Part shown: one piece after another, positions 1 to 8,090 of the stretch
Position numbering within the stretch: the stretch's first letter is position 1
Layout: each line of letters opens with the position of its first letter
NCBI GenBank assembly: GCA_008501765.1
Contig: QQUE01000016.1
Coordinates: 1-58,256, forward strand
Origin: Calditrichota bacterium
Lineage (GTDB): Bacteria; Zhuqueibacterota; Zhuqueibacteria; Zhuqueibacterales; Geothermadaptataceae
Direction: 5' to 3'
Length of the DNA: 58,256 nt
Program-made: the position numbers and the translations under genes
Notes under the pieces: generated by a model
What the model was told of the DNA's origin: nothing
The model's input: only the letters and a program-made list of their open reading frames with translations
Database searches by the model: none

Positions 1-1
1 C

Positions 2-2989
2 CGTCCGGGAATTCATCATGTTTTAGCCAGGACAGTCAAAGATCTCGTATGCCGTCTTATGATCGAGAAAAACTACCGTGTTGAGCGTAAAGCTGGTTGG
101 GATACGCATGGATTGCCGGTTGAAATTGAAGTCGAGAAACTGCTCGGCATCGAAAAGAAAGATGATATTGCAGCCTACGGTGTTGAGAAATTCAACGAAA
201 AATGCCACGAATCGGTGTGGAAATATAAAAAAGAATGGGATGAACTCACCCGGCGGATCGCCTATTGGATCGACCTTGATGATCCGTATATAACCTATGA
301 AAACAATTACATAGAGTCTGTTTGGTGGATATTATCTCAGCTCTGGGATAAAGGACTGATCTACGAGGGACATAAAATTATTCCTTATTGCCCACGCTGC
401 GAAACGCCGCTTTCCGGTCACGAGGTTGCACAAGGCTATAAAGACATCGACGATCCATCGGTATTCGTACGCATGCCACTGCTCGATGATCCCAAAACAT
501 CTTTTCTTGTTTGGACCACCACACCATGGACGCTCATTTCCAACGTGGCGCTGGCATTGCACCCAAATCTCGAATATGTTTTAGTTGAGTTTGAAGGTGA
601 AAAATTGATACTGGCGAAAAGTCGATTGGATTGCTTGAATGGTGAATATAAAATCCGGCAAACGTACACCGGGACGCAATTGGCCGGGCAGCGCTATAAA
701 AGAATTTTCGATTTTCTGCCAACAGAAAAAGATGCTTTTTATACAGTCGCGGCTGATTTTGTCACTGCCGATGATGGAACCGGTATCGTGCACATTGCTC
801 CTGCTTTTGGTGAAGATGATAACCAAATGGGGAAAAAATACGATCTGCCGCACTTAAATCCAATTGCAAAAGACGGCACCTTTGATGATAGTGTCCCTCC
901 ATATGCCGGGCAGTTTTTTAAGGATGCCGATCAACATATCACCAAAGATATGGACGAATCTGGCACCCTGTTAAAAGCCGAAACGCACACGCATTCCTAT
1001 CCCCACTGTTGGCGCTGCAGCACGCCTCTGATTTATTATTCCTATAAATCCTGGTATATCAGCACCTCTAAACTTAAAGAAAGAATGCTGGAACTGAATG
1101 CAGGCATCGACTGGTTTCCGCCGGAAGTGGGAGAGAAGCGATTTGGTGAATGGTTGCGCAACAATATCGACTGGTCATTATCGCGCGAGAGATTTTGGGG
1201 TACGCCGCTGCCGATTTGGAAATGCGAAGAATGCGGCGAAACCGAATGTGTCGGCAGCGTTGAGCAACTGAAAGAGAGGGCGAGTGTCCTTGAAATAAAA
1301 GATTTACACAAACCCTACGTTGATAATTTAATTTTTGATTGCCCCAAATGTGAAGGAAAAATGCATCGCGAACCGGAAGTGATCGACGTTTGGTTTGACT
1401 CCGGCAGCATGCCGATAGCCCAATGGCATTATCCTTTTGAAAACAAAGAGAAATTCGAAAATAAATTCCCGGCAGATTTTATCAGCGAAGGCGTTGATCA
1501 GACCCGGGGCTGGTTCTATTCCCTGTTGGCAATTTCGACCTTGCTTTTCGATAAACCGAGCTTCAAGTCATGCATTTCATTGGAAATGATCCTTGATAAA
1601 AAGGGTCAGAAAATGTCAAAGAGTAAAAGCAACAGTGTTGATCCATTCAAAATAATAGAAAAATATGGTGCCGATGCGGCACGCTGGTATTTAATGGCCG
1701 TGAGCCCACCCTGGCTGCCGACTCGATTTGATGAAGAAGGCATCGCCGAAGTGGTACGCAAATTTTTTGGTACTCTGCTAAATACATATAATTTCTTTGC
1801 CATGTATGCAAATATCGATAATTTTTCATATGATTCGGGAACGGTAGTAGCCATTGAATCACGACCTGAAATTGACCGTTGGATAATCAGCCGAATGAAC
1901 CGGCTTGTTCTGCAAGTTGACGGTTATTTTAAAAGGTATGATATTACAAAACTTGTGCGCATGATCAGTGATTTTCTGGTCGATGACGTCTCGAACTGGT
2001 ATGTTCGTCGCAATCGCCGCCGCTTCTGGAAATCTGAAGTTGGCGAAGATAAATTGGCAGCATATCAGACTTTGTTTGAAGTTCTGCAAACAGTCGCGAA
2101 ACTGATCGCTCCCGTTGCCCCATTTATCAGTGAAGAAGTTTACAAAAATCTCAATAAAGGCACAAAAAACGCATTGGAAAGTGTGCATTTGGAAACTTAT
2201 CCTGAACCATCCCGGCCAGCACATCACTATCGGGATGAAGCGTTGGAAAATCGGATGGAACTTGTCCGTGATGTCGTTTTCTCTGGGCGGGCTTTACGCA
2301 ATGAAGCAGGTGTGAAAGTTCGACAGCCGCTTCCACGGCTCATCGTTGTGACCAAAACGCAAGATCAGCAAAAGCAACTCGATGAAATGTTGGCACTCAT
2401 TCAGGAAGAACTGAACATTAAAAATATTTCTTACGCGGCCGATGCCAGTGAGTTGATGTCAAAAAAAGCGGAACCGAATTTTAAAAAATTAGGCCCAAAA
2501 TTCGGGAAAAATGTCAATAAAATTGCAGAATTAATTCGAGATTTACCGAACGAATCGGTTCTTGAACTGGAAATCAAGGGGGAATTAAACGTTTCTTCGA
2601 ACGGAATTACCGGTTCGATCGAGAAAGATGATGTGCGCATATTCGCGGTCGGTGCCGCTGGGTTGGTTGCAACCATGGATGGCACTTATCCCGTCGCACT
2701 CGATACAACTTTGACCCCGGATCTTATCTCTGAGGGGTACGCAAGAGAGGTTGTCAATCGTATTCAAAATATGCGAAAAGAGGCAGGCTACGAAGTTATA
2801 GATCGCATTATCATTGGATATGACAATGCGGATGATGAAATAGGATTGGCACTTTTGGCCCAGAAAGATTACATTCAGGCAGAGACATTGTCTGAGGCCA
2901 TCGTTGCTGAATCGGACGGATTTGATGTAACAAAAAAATGGAAAATTGAGGGTAAGGAATTTACCCTGGCAATAAAAAAAGTAAAATAG
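2..2989 (+). CDS. ileS: Isoleucyl-tRNA synthetase (5'-truncated by window edge)
   Basis: Class Ia synthetase that charges tRNA-Ile in the cytoplasm. The reading frame is open from base 2, and the catalytic HIGH-type motif (R-P-G-I-H-H-V-L-A-R) is encoded at bases 2-31, so the true start lies before the window and about 50 residues are missing; 995 are visible. Downstream are WDTHGLPVE, the editing-domain signature VWTTTPWTLISN, DVWFDSGS and the KMSKS loop (QKMSKSKSN, near base 1610). The GIHH form of HIGH, KMSKSKSN, and the absence of a C-terminal cysteine zinc finger resemble type-2 (eukaryote-like) IleRS rather than the E. coli type. It is the first gene of a + strand run with the DksA-like gene, lspA and rluD. 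The family call is firm; the subtype is inferred. Confidence 0.97.
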   Translation, partial: RPGIHHVLARTVKDLVCRLMIEKNYRVERKAGWDTHGLPVEIEVEKLLGIEKKDDIAAYGVEKFNEKCHESVWKYKKEWDELTRRIAYWIDLDDPYITYENNYIESVWWILSQLWDKGLIYEGHKIIPYCPRCETPLSGHEVAQGYKDIDDPSVFVRMPLLDDPKTSFLVWTTTPWTLISNVALALHPNLEYVLVEFEGEKLILAKSRLDCLNGEYKIRQTYTGTQLAGQRYKRIFDFLPTEKDAFYTVAADFVTADDGTGIVHIAPAFGEDDNQMGKKYDLPHLNPIAKDGTFDDSVPPYAGQFFKDADQHITKDMDESGTLLKAETHTHSYPHCWRCSTPLIYYSYKSWYISTSKLKERMLELNAGIDWFPPEVGEKRFGEWLRNNIDWSLSRERFWGTPLPIWKCEECGETECVGSVEQLKERASVLEIKDLHKPYVDNLIFDCPKCEGKMHREPEVIDVWFDSGSMPIAQWHYPFENKEKFENKFPADFISEGVDQTRGWFYSLLAISTLLFDKPSFKSCISLEMILDKKGQKMSKSKSNSVDPFKIIEKYGADAARWYLMAVSPPWLPTRFDEEGIAEVVRKFFGTLLNTYNFFAMYANIDNFSYDSGTVVAIESRPEIDRWIISRMNRLVLQVDGYFKRYDITKLVRMISDFLVDDVSNWYVRRNRRRFWKSEVGEDKLAAYQTLFEVLQTVAKLIAPVAPFISEEVYKNLNKGTKNALESVHLETYPEPSRPAHHYRDEALENRMELVRDVVFSGRALRNEAGVKVRQPLPRLIVVTKTQDQQKQLDEMLALIQEELNIKNISYAADASELMSKKAEPNFKKLGPKFGKNVNKIAELIRDLPNESVLELEIKGELNVSSNGITGSIEKDDVRIFAVGAAGLVATMDGTYPVALDTTLTPDLISEGYAREVVNRIQNMRKEAGYEVIDRIIIGYDNADDEIGLALLAQKDYIQAETLSEAIVAESDGFDVTKKWKIEGKEFTLAIKKVK

Positions 2990-3112
2990 CTTTCAATTTT
3001 CGAAATATTTGTTTGCGCGAATAAATTGGAGCAGGTTTTACAGATGTGTAGTGTTAAAGCCGGTTGAGTGTTTTACTGGTGGAGTCTGGATCTTAAAAAA
3101 GGAGTGGGTCCT

Positions 3113-3484
3113 ATGGCTATGTCCAAGGAAGACTTAGGTTACTTTGAAAGTTTGATTAACGAAAAGAAGACTGAACTTCTCAAGGAACTGGGACATTTGC
3201 GAGAACCCGGTTTATCCGGCAATAAAGGTGTAGAGGATCATACACCGTATTCCTTCCATATGGCGGACCAGGGGACCGATAATATGGAACGTGAAAAAAA
3301 GTATTTTTTCGCCGGCCGGGAAGGCAAACTTTTGGATTACCTTGATCGAGCGCTGGAACGGATTAAAGAGAAAACCTACGGTATGTGCCGGGGGTGTGGG
3401 AAAATGATTAATCCGGAGCGGCTGAAAGCCGTTCCACACGCCACGCTTTGCATCGAGTGTAAATCAAAACAGGAAAGAATTTAA
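3113..3484 (+). CDS. DksA/TraR-family zinc-finger protein
   Basis: A 123-residue protein with an alpha-helical N-terminal half and a C-terminal four-cysteine zinc finger (YGMCRGCG ... CIECK, spacing C-x2-C-x17-C-x2-C), the C4 type of the DksA/TraR family. Members act on RNA polymerase through its secondary channel, often with ppGpp; whether this one does is not known. The start at 3113 (MAMSKED) is chosen because AAGGAG lies at 3098-3103; an open frame extends upstream to 3068 but its extra residues do not resemble the family. The DksA coiled-coil tip D-x-x-D-x-A is not evident; the corresponding stretch reads MADQGTDNMERE. The gene sits 17 nt before lspA, an arrangement common in several phyla, and is probably cotranscribed with it. 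Confidence 0.9.
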   Translation: MAMSKEDLGYFESLINEKKTELLKELGHLREPGLSGNKGVEDHTPYSFHMADQGTDNMEREKKYFFAGREGKLLDYLDRALERIKEKTYGMCRGCGKMINPERLKAVPHATLCIECKSKQERI

Positions 3485-3501
3485 AATTCAGGAACACTTA
3501 T

Positions 3502-4035
3502 TTGCGTGTTTTATTTGCAACACTGCTGGTGATAATACTTGATCAAGCAACAAAATTTGCGATAAAAGCAAATTTTGTCCTCTATGAAAGCATTAAAATT
3601 ACCGGAGATTTTTTTCGATTTACTTATATTGAAAATCCGGGTATGGCATTTGGTATTCAGATTGCCGGGCCCTGGTTTTTTACGCTGTTCTCCACCGTCG
3701 CAAGTATTGCCATTCTTGTGATTCTTTACCGTATGCGCCACGAACGCCTTTTATCCCGCCTGGCGCTGGCTTTTGTCCTCGGAGGTGCCATCGGTAATTT
3801 AATCGACCGTTTCGCCTACGGGCGTGTAGTCGATTTTCTAGATTTTGGATTTGGTACGACCCGTTTTCCAGTATTTAATATAGCGGATGCTGGTGTTTCT
3901 ATTGGCATGGTTGTGCTCATTTTTCTGGTTTTATTCGAAAAAGATGAATCACAAAAGGATAATTCACACATATTGTATCGGTCTAATGACCAGCAGGAAA
4001 GTGAAGAACGTGATATTTGGCAGTCTGATAATTAG
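3502..4035 (+). CDS. lspA: Lipoprotein signal peptidase (signal peptidase II)
   Basis: Aspartyl protease of the inner membrane that cleaves the signal peptide of diacylglyceryl-modified prolipoproteins. The 177-residue sequence has four hydrophobic segments and the family motifs ENPGMAFG (44-51), GGAIGNLIDR (94-103) and FPVFNIAD (122-129); the catalytic pair is Asp102 and Asp129. The start codon is TTG at 3502 with GGAA about 8 nt upstream. The tail beyond residue 147 is longer and more polar than usual (about 30 residues rich in Asp, Gln, Ser and Glu). A lipoprotein substrate is encoded in this window, the dipeptidase at 40140-41366. It lies 9 nt before the rluD-type gene, so the two are likely cotranslated. 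Confidence 0.97.
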   Translation: MRVLFATLLVIILDQATKFAIKANFVLYESIKITGDFFRFTYIENPGMAFGIQIAGPWFFTLFSTVASIAILVILYRMRHERLLSRLALAFVLGGAIGNLIDRFAYGRVVDFLDFGFGTTRFPVFNIADAGVSIGMVVLIFLVLFEKDESQKDNSHILYRSNDQQESEERDIWQSDN

Positions 4036-4044
4036 TCCAGATTT

Positions 4045-5037
4045 ATGAGTGATAACCCAAACCCTGAAATAGAAATTCTGGTTCCAGCCGGGCAAGAGAG
4101 TGTGCGCGTCGACAAATATTTGGCAGAGAGATTGCCTGATGTTAGTCGCTCCTACATCAAAATTCTTATCCAAAAAAATAATATTCTCAAAGAAAACCGG
4201 CCGATGAAAGCCAGTGAGAAAATAGCTCCTGGTGATCAGATTAAGGTCATTCTTGAAGAACGACCGCAGCCAGATATCCTGCCTGAAGAAATTTATCTCG
4301 ACATAATTCACGAAGACGAATCCCTGATTGTTATTAATAAACCAGCCGGAATGGTTGTGCATCCGGCTGTTGGCAACTGGTCTGGAACTTTGGTGAATGC
4401 ACTGGTTCATCACTACCAAAATAATCTATCCACGCTCAGCGGCGAGAGCAGGCCCGGCATCGTGCATCGACTGGATAAAGATACTTCCGGGTTGATGGTC
4501 GTGGCTAAAAATGATATTGTACATGCAGCATTGTCCAGACAGTTTGCTGATAAAACGGCCGGGAGAATTTACAAGGCCGTGGTTTGGGGGATTCCTGAAA
4601 AAATAACGCAGACGATCGAAAGCTTCATTTCACGCAATCTTCGGGACCGGAAAAAAATGACTGTAAATGAGGGCGAAGGCAAATGGGCTGTAACACACAT
4701 GACCCTTGTCGAACATTTTGGAAATCTGGCCGGTTTATGTGATTTTAAACTTGAAACAGGCCGCACGCACCAAATTCGCGTGCACACGGCTTCCATCGGC
4801 CACCCGGTTTTTGGTGACCCAACTTATGGCGGACGCCGCCGCGGTCTGACTGGATTGAGTCAGGAACGGGTTGTTTTCTGCACCAAGTTGTTGAAAGATT
4901 TTCCCAGACAAGCATTGCATGCGTTTCGTTTAAGTTTTTCGCATCCTGTACTGAAAAAGGAAGTCACTTTTGAAGTAGATATGCCGGAAGATATGAAAAA
5001 ATTAGTGGAACAATTACGGCAATTTCAAAATAGCTGA
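4045..5037 (+). CDS. rluD: RluD-type 23S rRNA pseudouridine synthase
   Basis: Isomerises uridine to pseudouridine in RNA; RluD acts on helix 69 of 23S rRNA. The 330 residues carry an N-terminal S4 RNA-binding domain (about 18-75: VRVDKYLAERLPDVSRS) and an RsuA/RluA catalytic domain. Catalytic Asp144 lies in HRLDKDTSG, followed by TGRTHQIRVH and HPVFGDPTYGG. Length and domain order match RluD rather than the shorter RluA or RluC. The lspA-rluD order is a widespread arrangement. The exact target uridines cannot be read from sequence, so related RluC/RluD specificity remains possible. Confidence 0.93.
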   Translation: MSDNPNPEIEILVPAGQESVRVDKYLAERLPDVSRSYIKILIQKNNILKENRPMKASEKIAPGDQIKVILEERPQPDILPEEIYLDIIHEDESLIVINKPAGMVVHPAVGNWSGTLVNALVHHYQNNLSTLSGESRPGIVHRLDKDTSGLMVVAKNDIVHAALSRQFADKTAGRIYKAVVWGIPEKITQTIESFISRNLRDRKKMTVNEGEGKWAVTHMTLVEHFGNLAGLCDFKLETGRTHQIRVHTASIGHPVFGDPTYGGRRRGLTGLSQERVVFCTKLLKDFPRQALHAFRLSFSHPVLKKEVTFEVDMPEDMKKLVEQLRQFQNS

Positions 5038-5052
5038 CGGGTGCGACGAAGC

Positions 5053-5583
5053 TCACAGGCTGAGCAAGTGCGTGGAATCAATAATTCGTTTTTTCTTCTG
5101 AAAAATCAGCTCATCGAAAACTATCACCGCTATTATGGCAAAACCCGCTAACAATAACGCTGGCACGCTGACATTTAAACCTGCAAATGTTTGATTGATA
5201 ATGCCGAAATAGTCCTGGTTAAAAGTGCCAAACACCGATGAAACTTTATCGATTAGGAAAGCCTGCCAATTATTTAAAACAGGCTGTTTGATGAAATACC
5301 AAAATGATGGAATCACCACGGCAAAGCTTAAAAGGAAGGAGGCGATCAATCGAAATCGCGATTTCTTTTCCTGATACAGTTCAATTTTTTGCATAATTTG
5401 CGCATTAAAATTCCCGGAAAGATCCGGAGATTTTTCTTCATTCAGCATTTGAAAAAGTGCGCGGTATTGTTTTTTCAACGCATTGTTTTCACCGGATTCT
5501 CTGGTACTGGATTTCGAATTACAACCAGAAAACTCGGCCTCGAGCCATCTTTGAATCTGTTCATCGTTATTTTCTATAGCCAT
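5053..5583 (-). CDS. Putative membrane anti-sigma factor
   Basis: A 176-residue protein whose start codon overlaps the end of the upstream ECF sigma gene by 10 nt (5574-5583), the usual coupling of a sigma factor and its anti-sigma factor. The N-terminal ~95 residues are polar and cytosolic-looking (QRWLEAEFSG ... LSGNFNAQIMQKIE). Two hydrophobic segments follow: about 100-118 (FRLIASFLLSFAVVIPSFW) and 140-160 (VPALLLAGFAIIAVIVFDE). No HxxxCxxC zinc motif is visible, so this is not a typical ZAS anti-sigma factor. Function is inferred from gene order and topology only. It converges with rluD; the 15-nt gap holds no strong terminator. Confidence 0.65.
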   Translation of the reverse strand: MAIENNDEQIQRWLEAEFSGCNSKSSTRESGENNALKKQYRALFQMLNEEKSPDLSGNFNAQIMQKIELYQEKKSRFRLIASFLLSFAVVIPSFWYFIKQPVLNNWQAFLIDKVSSVFGTFNQDYFGIINQTFAGLNVSVPALLLAGFAIIAVIVFDELIFQKKKRIIDSTHLLSL

Positions 5584-6158
5584 AGCTCTTCCCGCTTGTA
5601 TTTTTTTTCCAAAATTTCTTTTAATATTTTTCTACCACGAAATATGTGACTTTTTACTGTACCAATAGGCAATCCCATAATTTCACTAATTTCTTCATAT
5701 TTCATTTCTTCAAGATGAAACAGGGCCAGTGCAGTTCGAAAATTGACCGGAAGTTTATCCATTTCAAGTTGCAGCCGTCTCGAGGTATCTTCCTCTTCGA
5801 TAAATTGCGACGCGTCCTTTCCGGAATCGTTTAAGGATTGGATGCCCGCATGTGTTGTGTGGAAATCATCATACAAATCAACGCGTTTTTTGTCGATAAA
5901 ATTCAGGCTGGAATTGTAAGCAATTTGGGCAATCCACGTCGAAAGTTTACATTCAAATTTGAATTTTGCCAGATTTTTATAGACTTTTAAAAATATATCC
6001 TGACAGATATCCTCACGCTCGGCGGATTTGTAAACCATTTTCCAAACCATCCGCGATACCAGTTTTTTATGATCATCCACAATAATCAGAAAAAGTTGGG
6101 TCTCTCCCTGCAAAATTCGCCCGATTATTGTGCGGTATTTTTCTCTCTCATCAATCAT
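5574..6158 (-). CDS. ECF RNA polymerase sigma factor
   Basis: An extracytoplasmic-function sigma-70 factor of 194 residues. Region 2 spans about 35-90 (EREDICQDIFLKVYKNLAKF, then STWIAQIAYNSSLNFIDKKR) and region 4 about 130-185 (LPVNFRTALALFHLEEMKY, GLPIGTVKSHIFRGRKILKE), the latter with a clear helix-turn-helix. Regions 1 and 3 are absent, as is typical for ECF factors. The overlapping downstream gene is probably its anti-sigma factor. A divergent small membrane protein gene starts at 6290; the 131-nt gap must contain promoters for both, and autoregulation would be typical but is not shown. Confidence 0.93.
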   Translation of the reverse strand: MIDEREKYRTIIGRILQGETQLFLIIVDDHKKLVSRMVWKMVYKSAEREDICQDIFLKVYKNLAKFKFECKLSTWIAQIAYNSSLNFIDKKRVDLYDDFHTTHAGIQSLNDSGKDASQFIEEEDTSRRLQLEMDKLPVNFRTALALFHLEEMKYEEISEIMGLPIGTVKSHIFRGRKILKEILEKKYKREELWL

Positions 6159-6289
6159 CTGCTTATTTGACCGGTTAGTGTGAAAAAAGTTGCGCCAATA
6201 ATTTTCCTCAAAATCTGCAACAAAAACAAGAGATACCTGTCAAATGGGGGCAGAAAGTCAATTATCCATCTACTAAAAGGAGTTGTTAA

Positions 6290-6643
6290 ATGCAAAATAT
6301 GGAAATATTAATACCGATTACACTTTTTATTGTCGTCGGTTTTCTGCTCAAAACGGCCATCGAGCACAAAACGATGCGCACGCTCATCAACCGTGGTGAC
6401 AATATTGGAAATCTGAATGAGCTATTGAAGAATATTTCACGTAAATCCAATGCGTCCAGTTCGATGAAGTGGGGACTGATATTTGTTGGCGTTGGTGTGG
6501 CCTTTATCGTCGCGATGTTTTTTCCGCGTGGGATGCAGGATGAAATGACGGTTTCATTTATGTTCATTCTCGCCGGTTTCGGGCTTATCGCCTATTATTA
6601 TTTCTGGGGAAATAGAGAGAATGATAAGGATTCACCGGCATAA
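6290..6643 (+). CDS. Small two-TM membrane protein, DUF6249-like
   Basis: A 117-residue protein with an N-terminal membrane helix (about 5-22), a basic amphipathic stretch including KTMRTLINRGDNI, and two further hydrophobic segments (about 65-82 and 91-110). The helix followed by an (R/M)-x-LIE/NRG-like motif resembles the DUF6249 family, often found near ECF sigma genes; I make that match from memory. The start at 6290 follows AAAAGGAG at 6275-6282. It is transcribed divergently from the sigma/anti-sigma pair, so it may belong to that regulon. No function is known. A hairpin terminator follows at 6672. Confidence 0.75.
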   Translation: MQNMEILIPITLFIVVGFLLKTAIEHKTMRTLINRGDNIGNLNELLKNISRKSNASSSMKWGLIFVGVGVAFIVAMFFPRGMQDEMTVSFMFILAGFGLIAYYYFWGNRENDKDSPA

Positions 6644-6671
6644 TTTCAAATACACACTTTTTCTGAATGCG

Positions 6672-6720
6672 AGCCAGGCTTCAATTTTTAAAATTGCAAG
6701 ACTGGCTTTTTTATTTTTTC
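6672..6720 (+). terminator. Rho-independent terminator after the small membrane gene
   Basis: AGCCAG (6672-6677) pairs with CTGGCT (6702-6707). An inner stem CAATTT/AAATTG (6682-6687 / 6691-6696) sits inside it, and a T-rich tract follows (6704-6720). It is placed 29 nt after the stop codon at 6643. Confidence 0.75.
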
Positions 6721-6738
6721 TTTCAGATTTTCCTTTTT

Positions 6739-6937
6739 AGCCTGAATAATTCTCACACAAAGGCACTAAGTCCGCAAACAAAATATTTAAATACTTAAAA
6801 CTTAATTTTGTGGGCTCTGTGGCTTTGTGAGAGATAATTTTTATAGAAAATCTATTTTTTCTGAACGTTTTATCTCAAAGATCGAATTATCAATAGGTTA
6901 ATAATATTTTAATAAATATATATGAATAAAGCAGGTT
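6739..6937. repeat. ~198-bp dispersed repeat, copy 1
   Basis: This stretch is closely similar over its whole length to 46007-46206. Both copies begin with CCTGAATAATTC and end with GAATAAAGCAGG, which are imperfect inverted ends (CCTGAATAATTC versus CCTGCTTTATTC). Inside lies an imperfect inverted pair: CTCACACAAAGGCACTAAG near the left side and CTCTGTGGCTTTGTGAGAG toward the middle. No open frame of useful length is present. It looks like a small non-autonomous mobile element or a repeat that forms structured RNA. It lies between the terminator of the preceding gene and the oxidoreductase at 7031. Confidence 0.8.
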
Positions 6938-7030
6938 ATATTTCAAAATCAATAATTGAACAGAAATGAGCATAAATCATTGTGTTGGCAACCCAGCATA
7001 TTTCAGGTGAAAATTCGAACAGGAGAATGC

Positions 7031-8035
7031 ATGCAGCAAGATAAAATTCGATGGGGAATTATTGGTTGCGGCGATGTTTGTGAGAAAAAAAGTGCCCCGG
7101 CGATGAATAAAATTCCCGGCTCGGTATTGCAGGCTGTCACCCGGCGGAACCTGGACAAAGCAAAAGATTATGCCGCCCGGCATGCAGTGCCGCTTGTCTG
7201 TGAAGATGCGGCGACTCTTATTGCCCACCCCGAAATCGATATCGTCTATATTGCAACGCCGCCGGATTCTCACGCTCAATATACAATTATGGCCGCGGAA
7301 GCAGGCAAACCGGTATACGTCGAGAAACCGATGGCGCGTACAGCGAAAGAGTGTCAGTGGATGATTGAAGCTTGTCACCATGCCGGCGTCCCGTTGTTTG
7401 TCGCATATTACCGCCGCAGCTTGCCGGTATTCCTGAAAGTGAAAGAACTGCTCGAAATGAATGCCATCGGTGAACTACGACTGGTCTCGATGGAAATGCT
7501 CAAGTCTGTGCCGGAGCTGGACAAAAATTCGTTACCCTGGCGGTTGCAACCAATAATTTCTGGCGGCGGGCTGTTTTTTGATCTGGGATCGCATCAAATC
7601 GACTTGCTGGATTTTTTCTTCGGACCAGTGAAAAATGTGCAGGGAGTGGCAGTAAATTCATCCCAACAGTCTGCAGCTGAGGACACTGTTCTGGCAAATT
7701 TTTCATTTGAAAGTGGATTGCAGGCCAGCGCTCGGTGGTGCTTTTCTGTTGCTCCCGGATTTGAAAAGGATCGTGTAGAAATTTATGGGAATTCCGGGAA
7801 AATTAGTTTTTCAGTTTTTGGGAATCAGGAAATTCATTTGCAACACTCCGATAGAACGAATGTTGTTCGATTTGAACCACCGGCGCACATTCAGCAACCC
7901 TGTATCGAAAGTATCATCGCTGAACTTAGTGGTACCGGAAAATGCCCAAGCACCGGCTTGAGTGCGCTCAGAACCGCGCAGGTTATGGATGTGATTGTGG
8001 CGGAGTATCGTGAGAAAAAGGGGATAAAGTTTTAG
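7031..8035 (+). CDS. Gfo/Idh/MocA-family NAD(P)-dependent oxidoreductase
   Basis: A 334-residue dehydrogenase with an N-terminal Rossmann fold (WGIIGCGDVCEKKSAPAM), the dinucleotide-side motif IATPPDSHAQ, the family Glu-Lys-Pro motif (VEKPMARTAKEC) and a C-terminal beta-sheet domain carrying GGGLFFDLGSHQIDLLDF with the conserved Asp and His. The family oxidises or reduces sugars, inositols and related polyols; the substrate cannot be predicted. The start at 7031 follows AGGAGA at 7021-7026; an upstream in-frame codon at 6956 would add 25 atypical residues. The gene stands alone, preceded by a repeat element and followed by a convergent helicase gene. Confidence 0.93.
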   Translation: MQQDKIRWGIIGCGDVCEKKSAPAMNKIPGSVLQAVTRRNLDKAKDYAARHAVPLVCEDAATLIAHPEIDIVYIATPPDSHAQYTIMAAEAGKPVYVEKPMARTAKECQWMIEACHHAGVPLFVAYYRRSLPVFLKVKELLEMNAIGELRLVSMEMLKSVPELDKNSLPWRLQPIISGGGLFFDLGSHQIDLLDFFFGPVKNVQGVAVNSSQQSAAEDTVLANFSFESGLQASARWCFSVAPGFEKDRVEIYGNSGKISFSVFGNQEIHLQHSDRTNVVRFEPPAHIQQPCIESIIAELSGTGKCPSTGLSALRTAQVMDVIVAEYREKKGIKF

Positions 8036-8090
8036 CGTCACAGATTGAGTAAATTTGGGACTTGATTGCAATCCCTCCGAAGATAAACGC

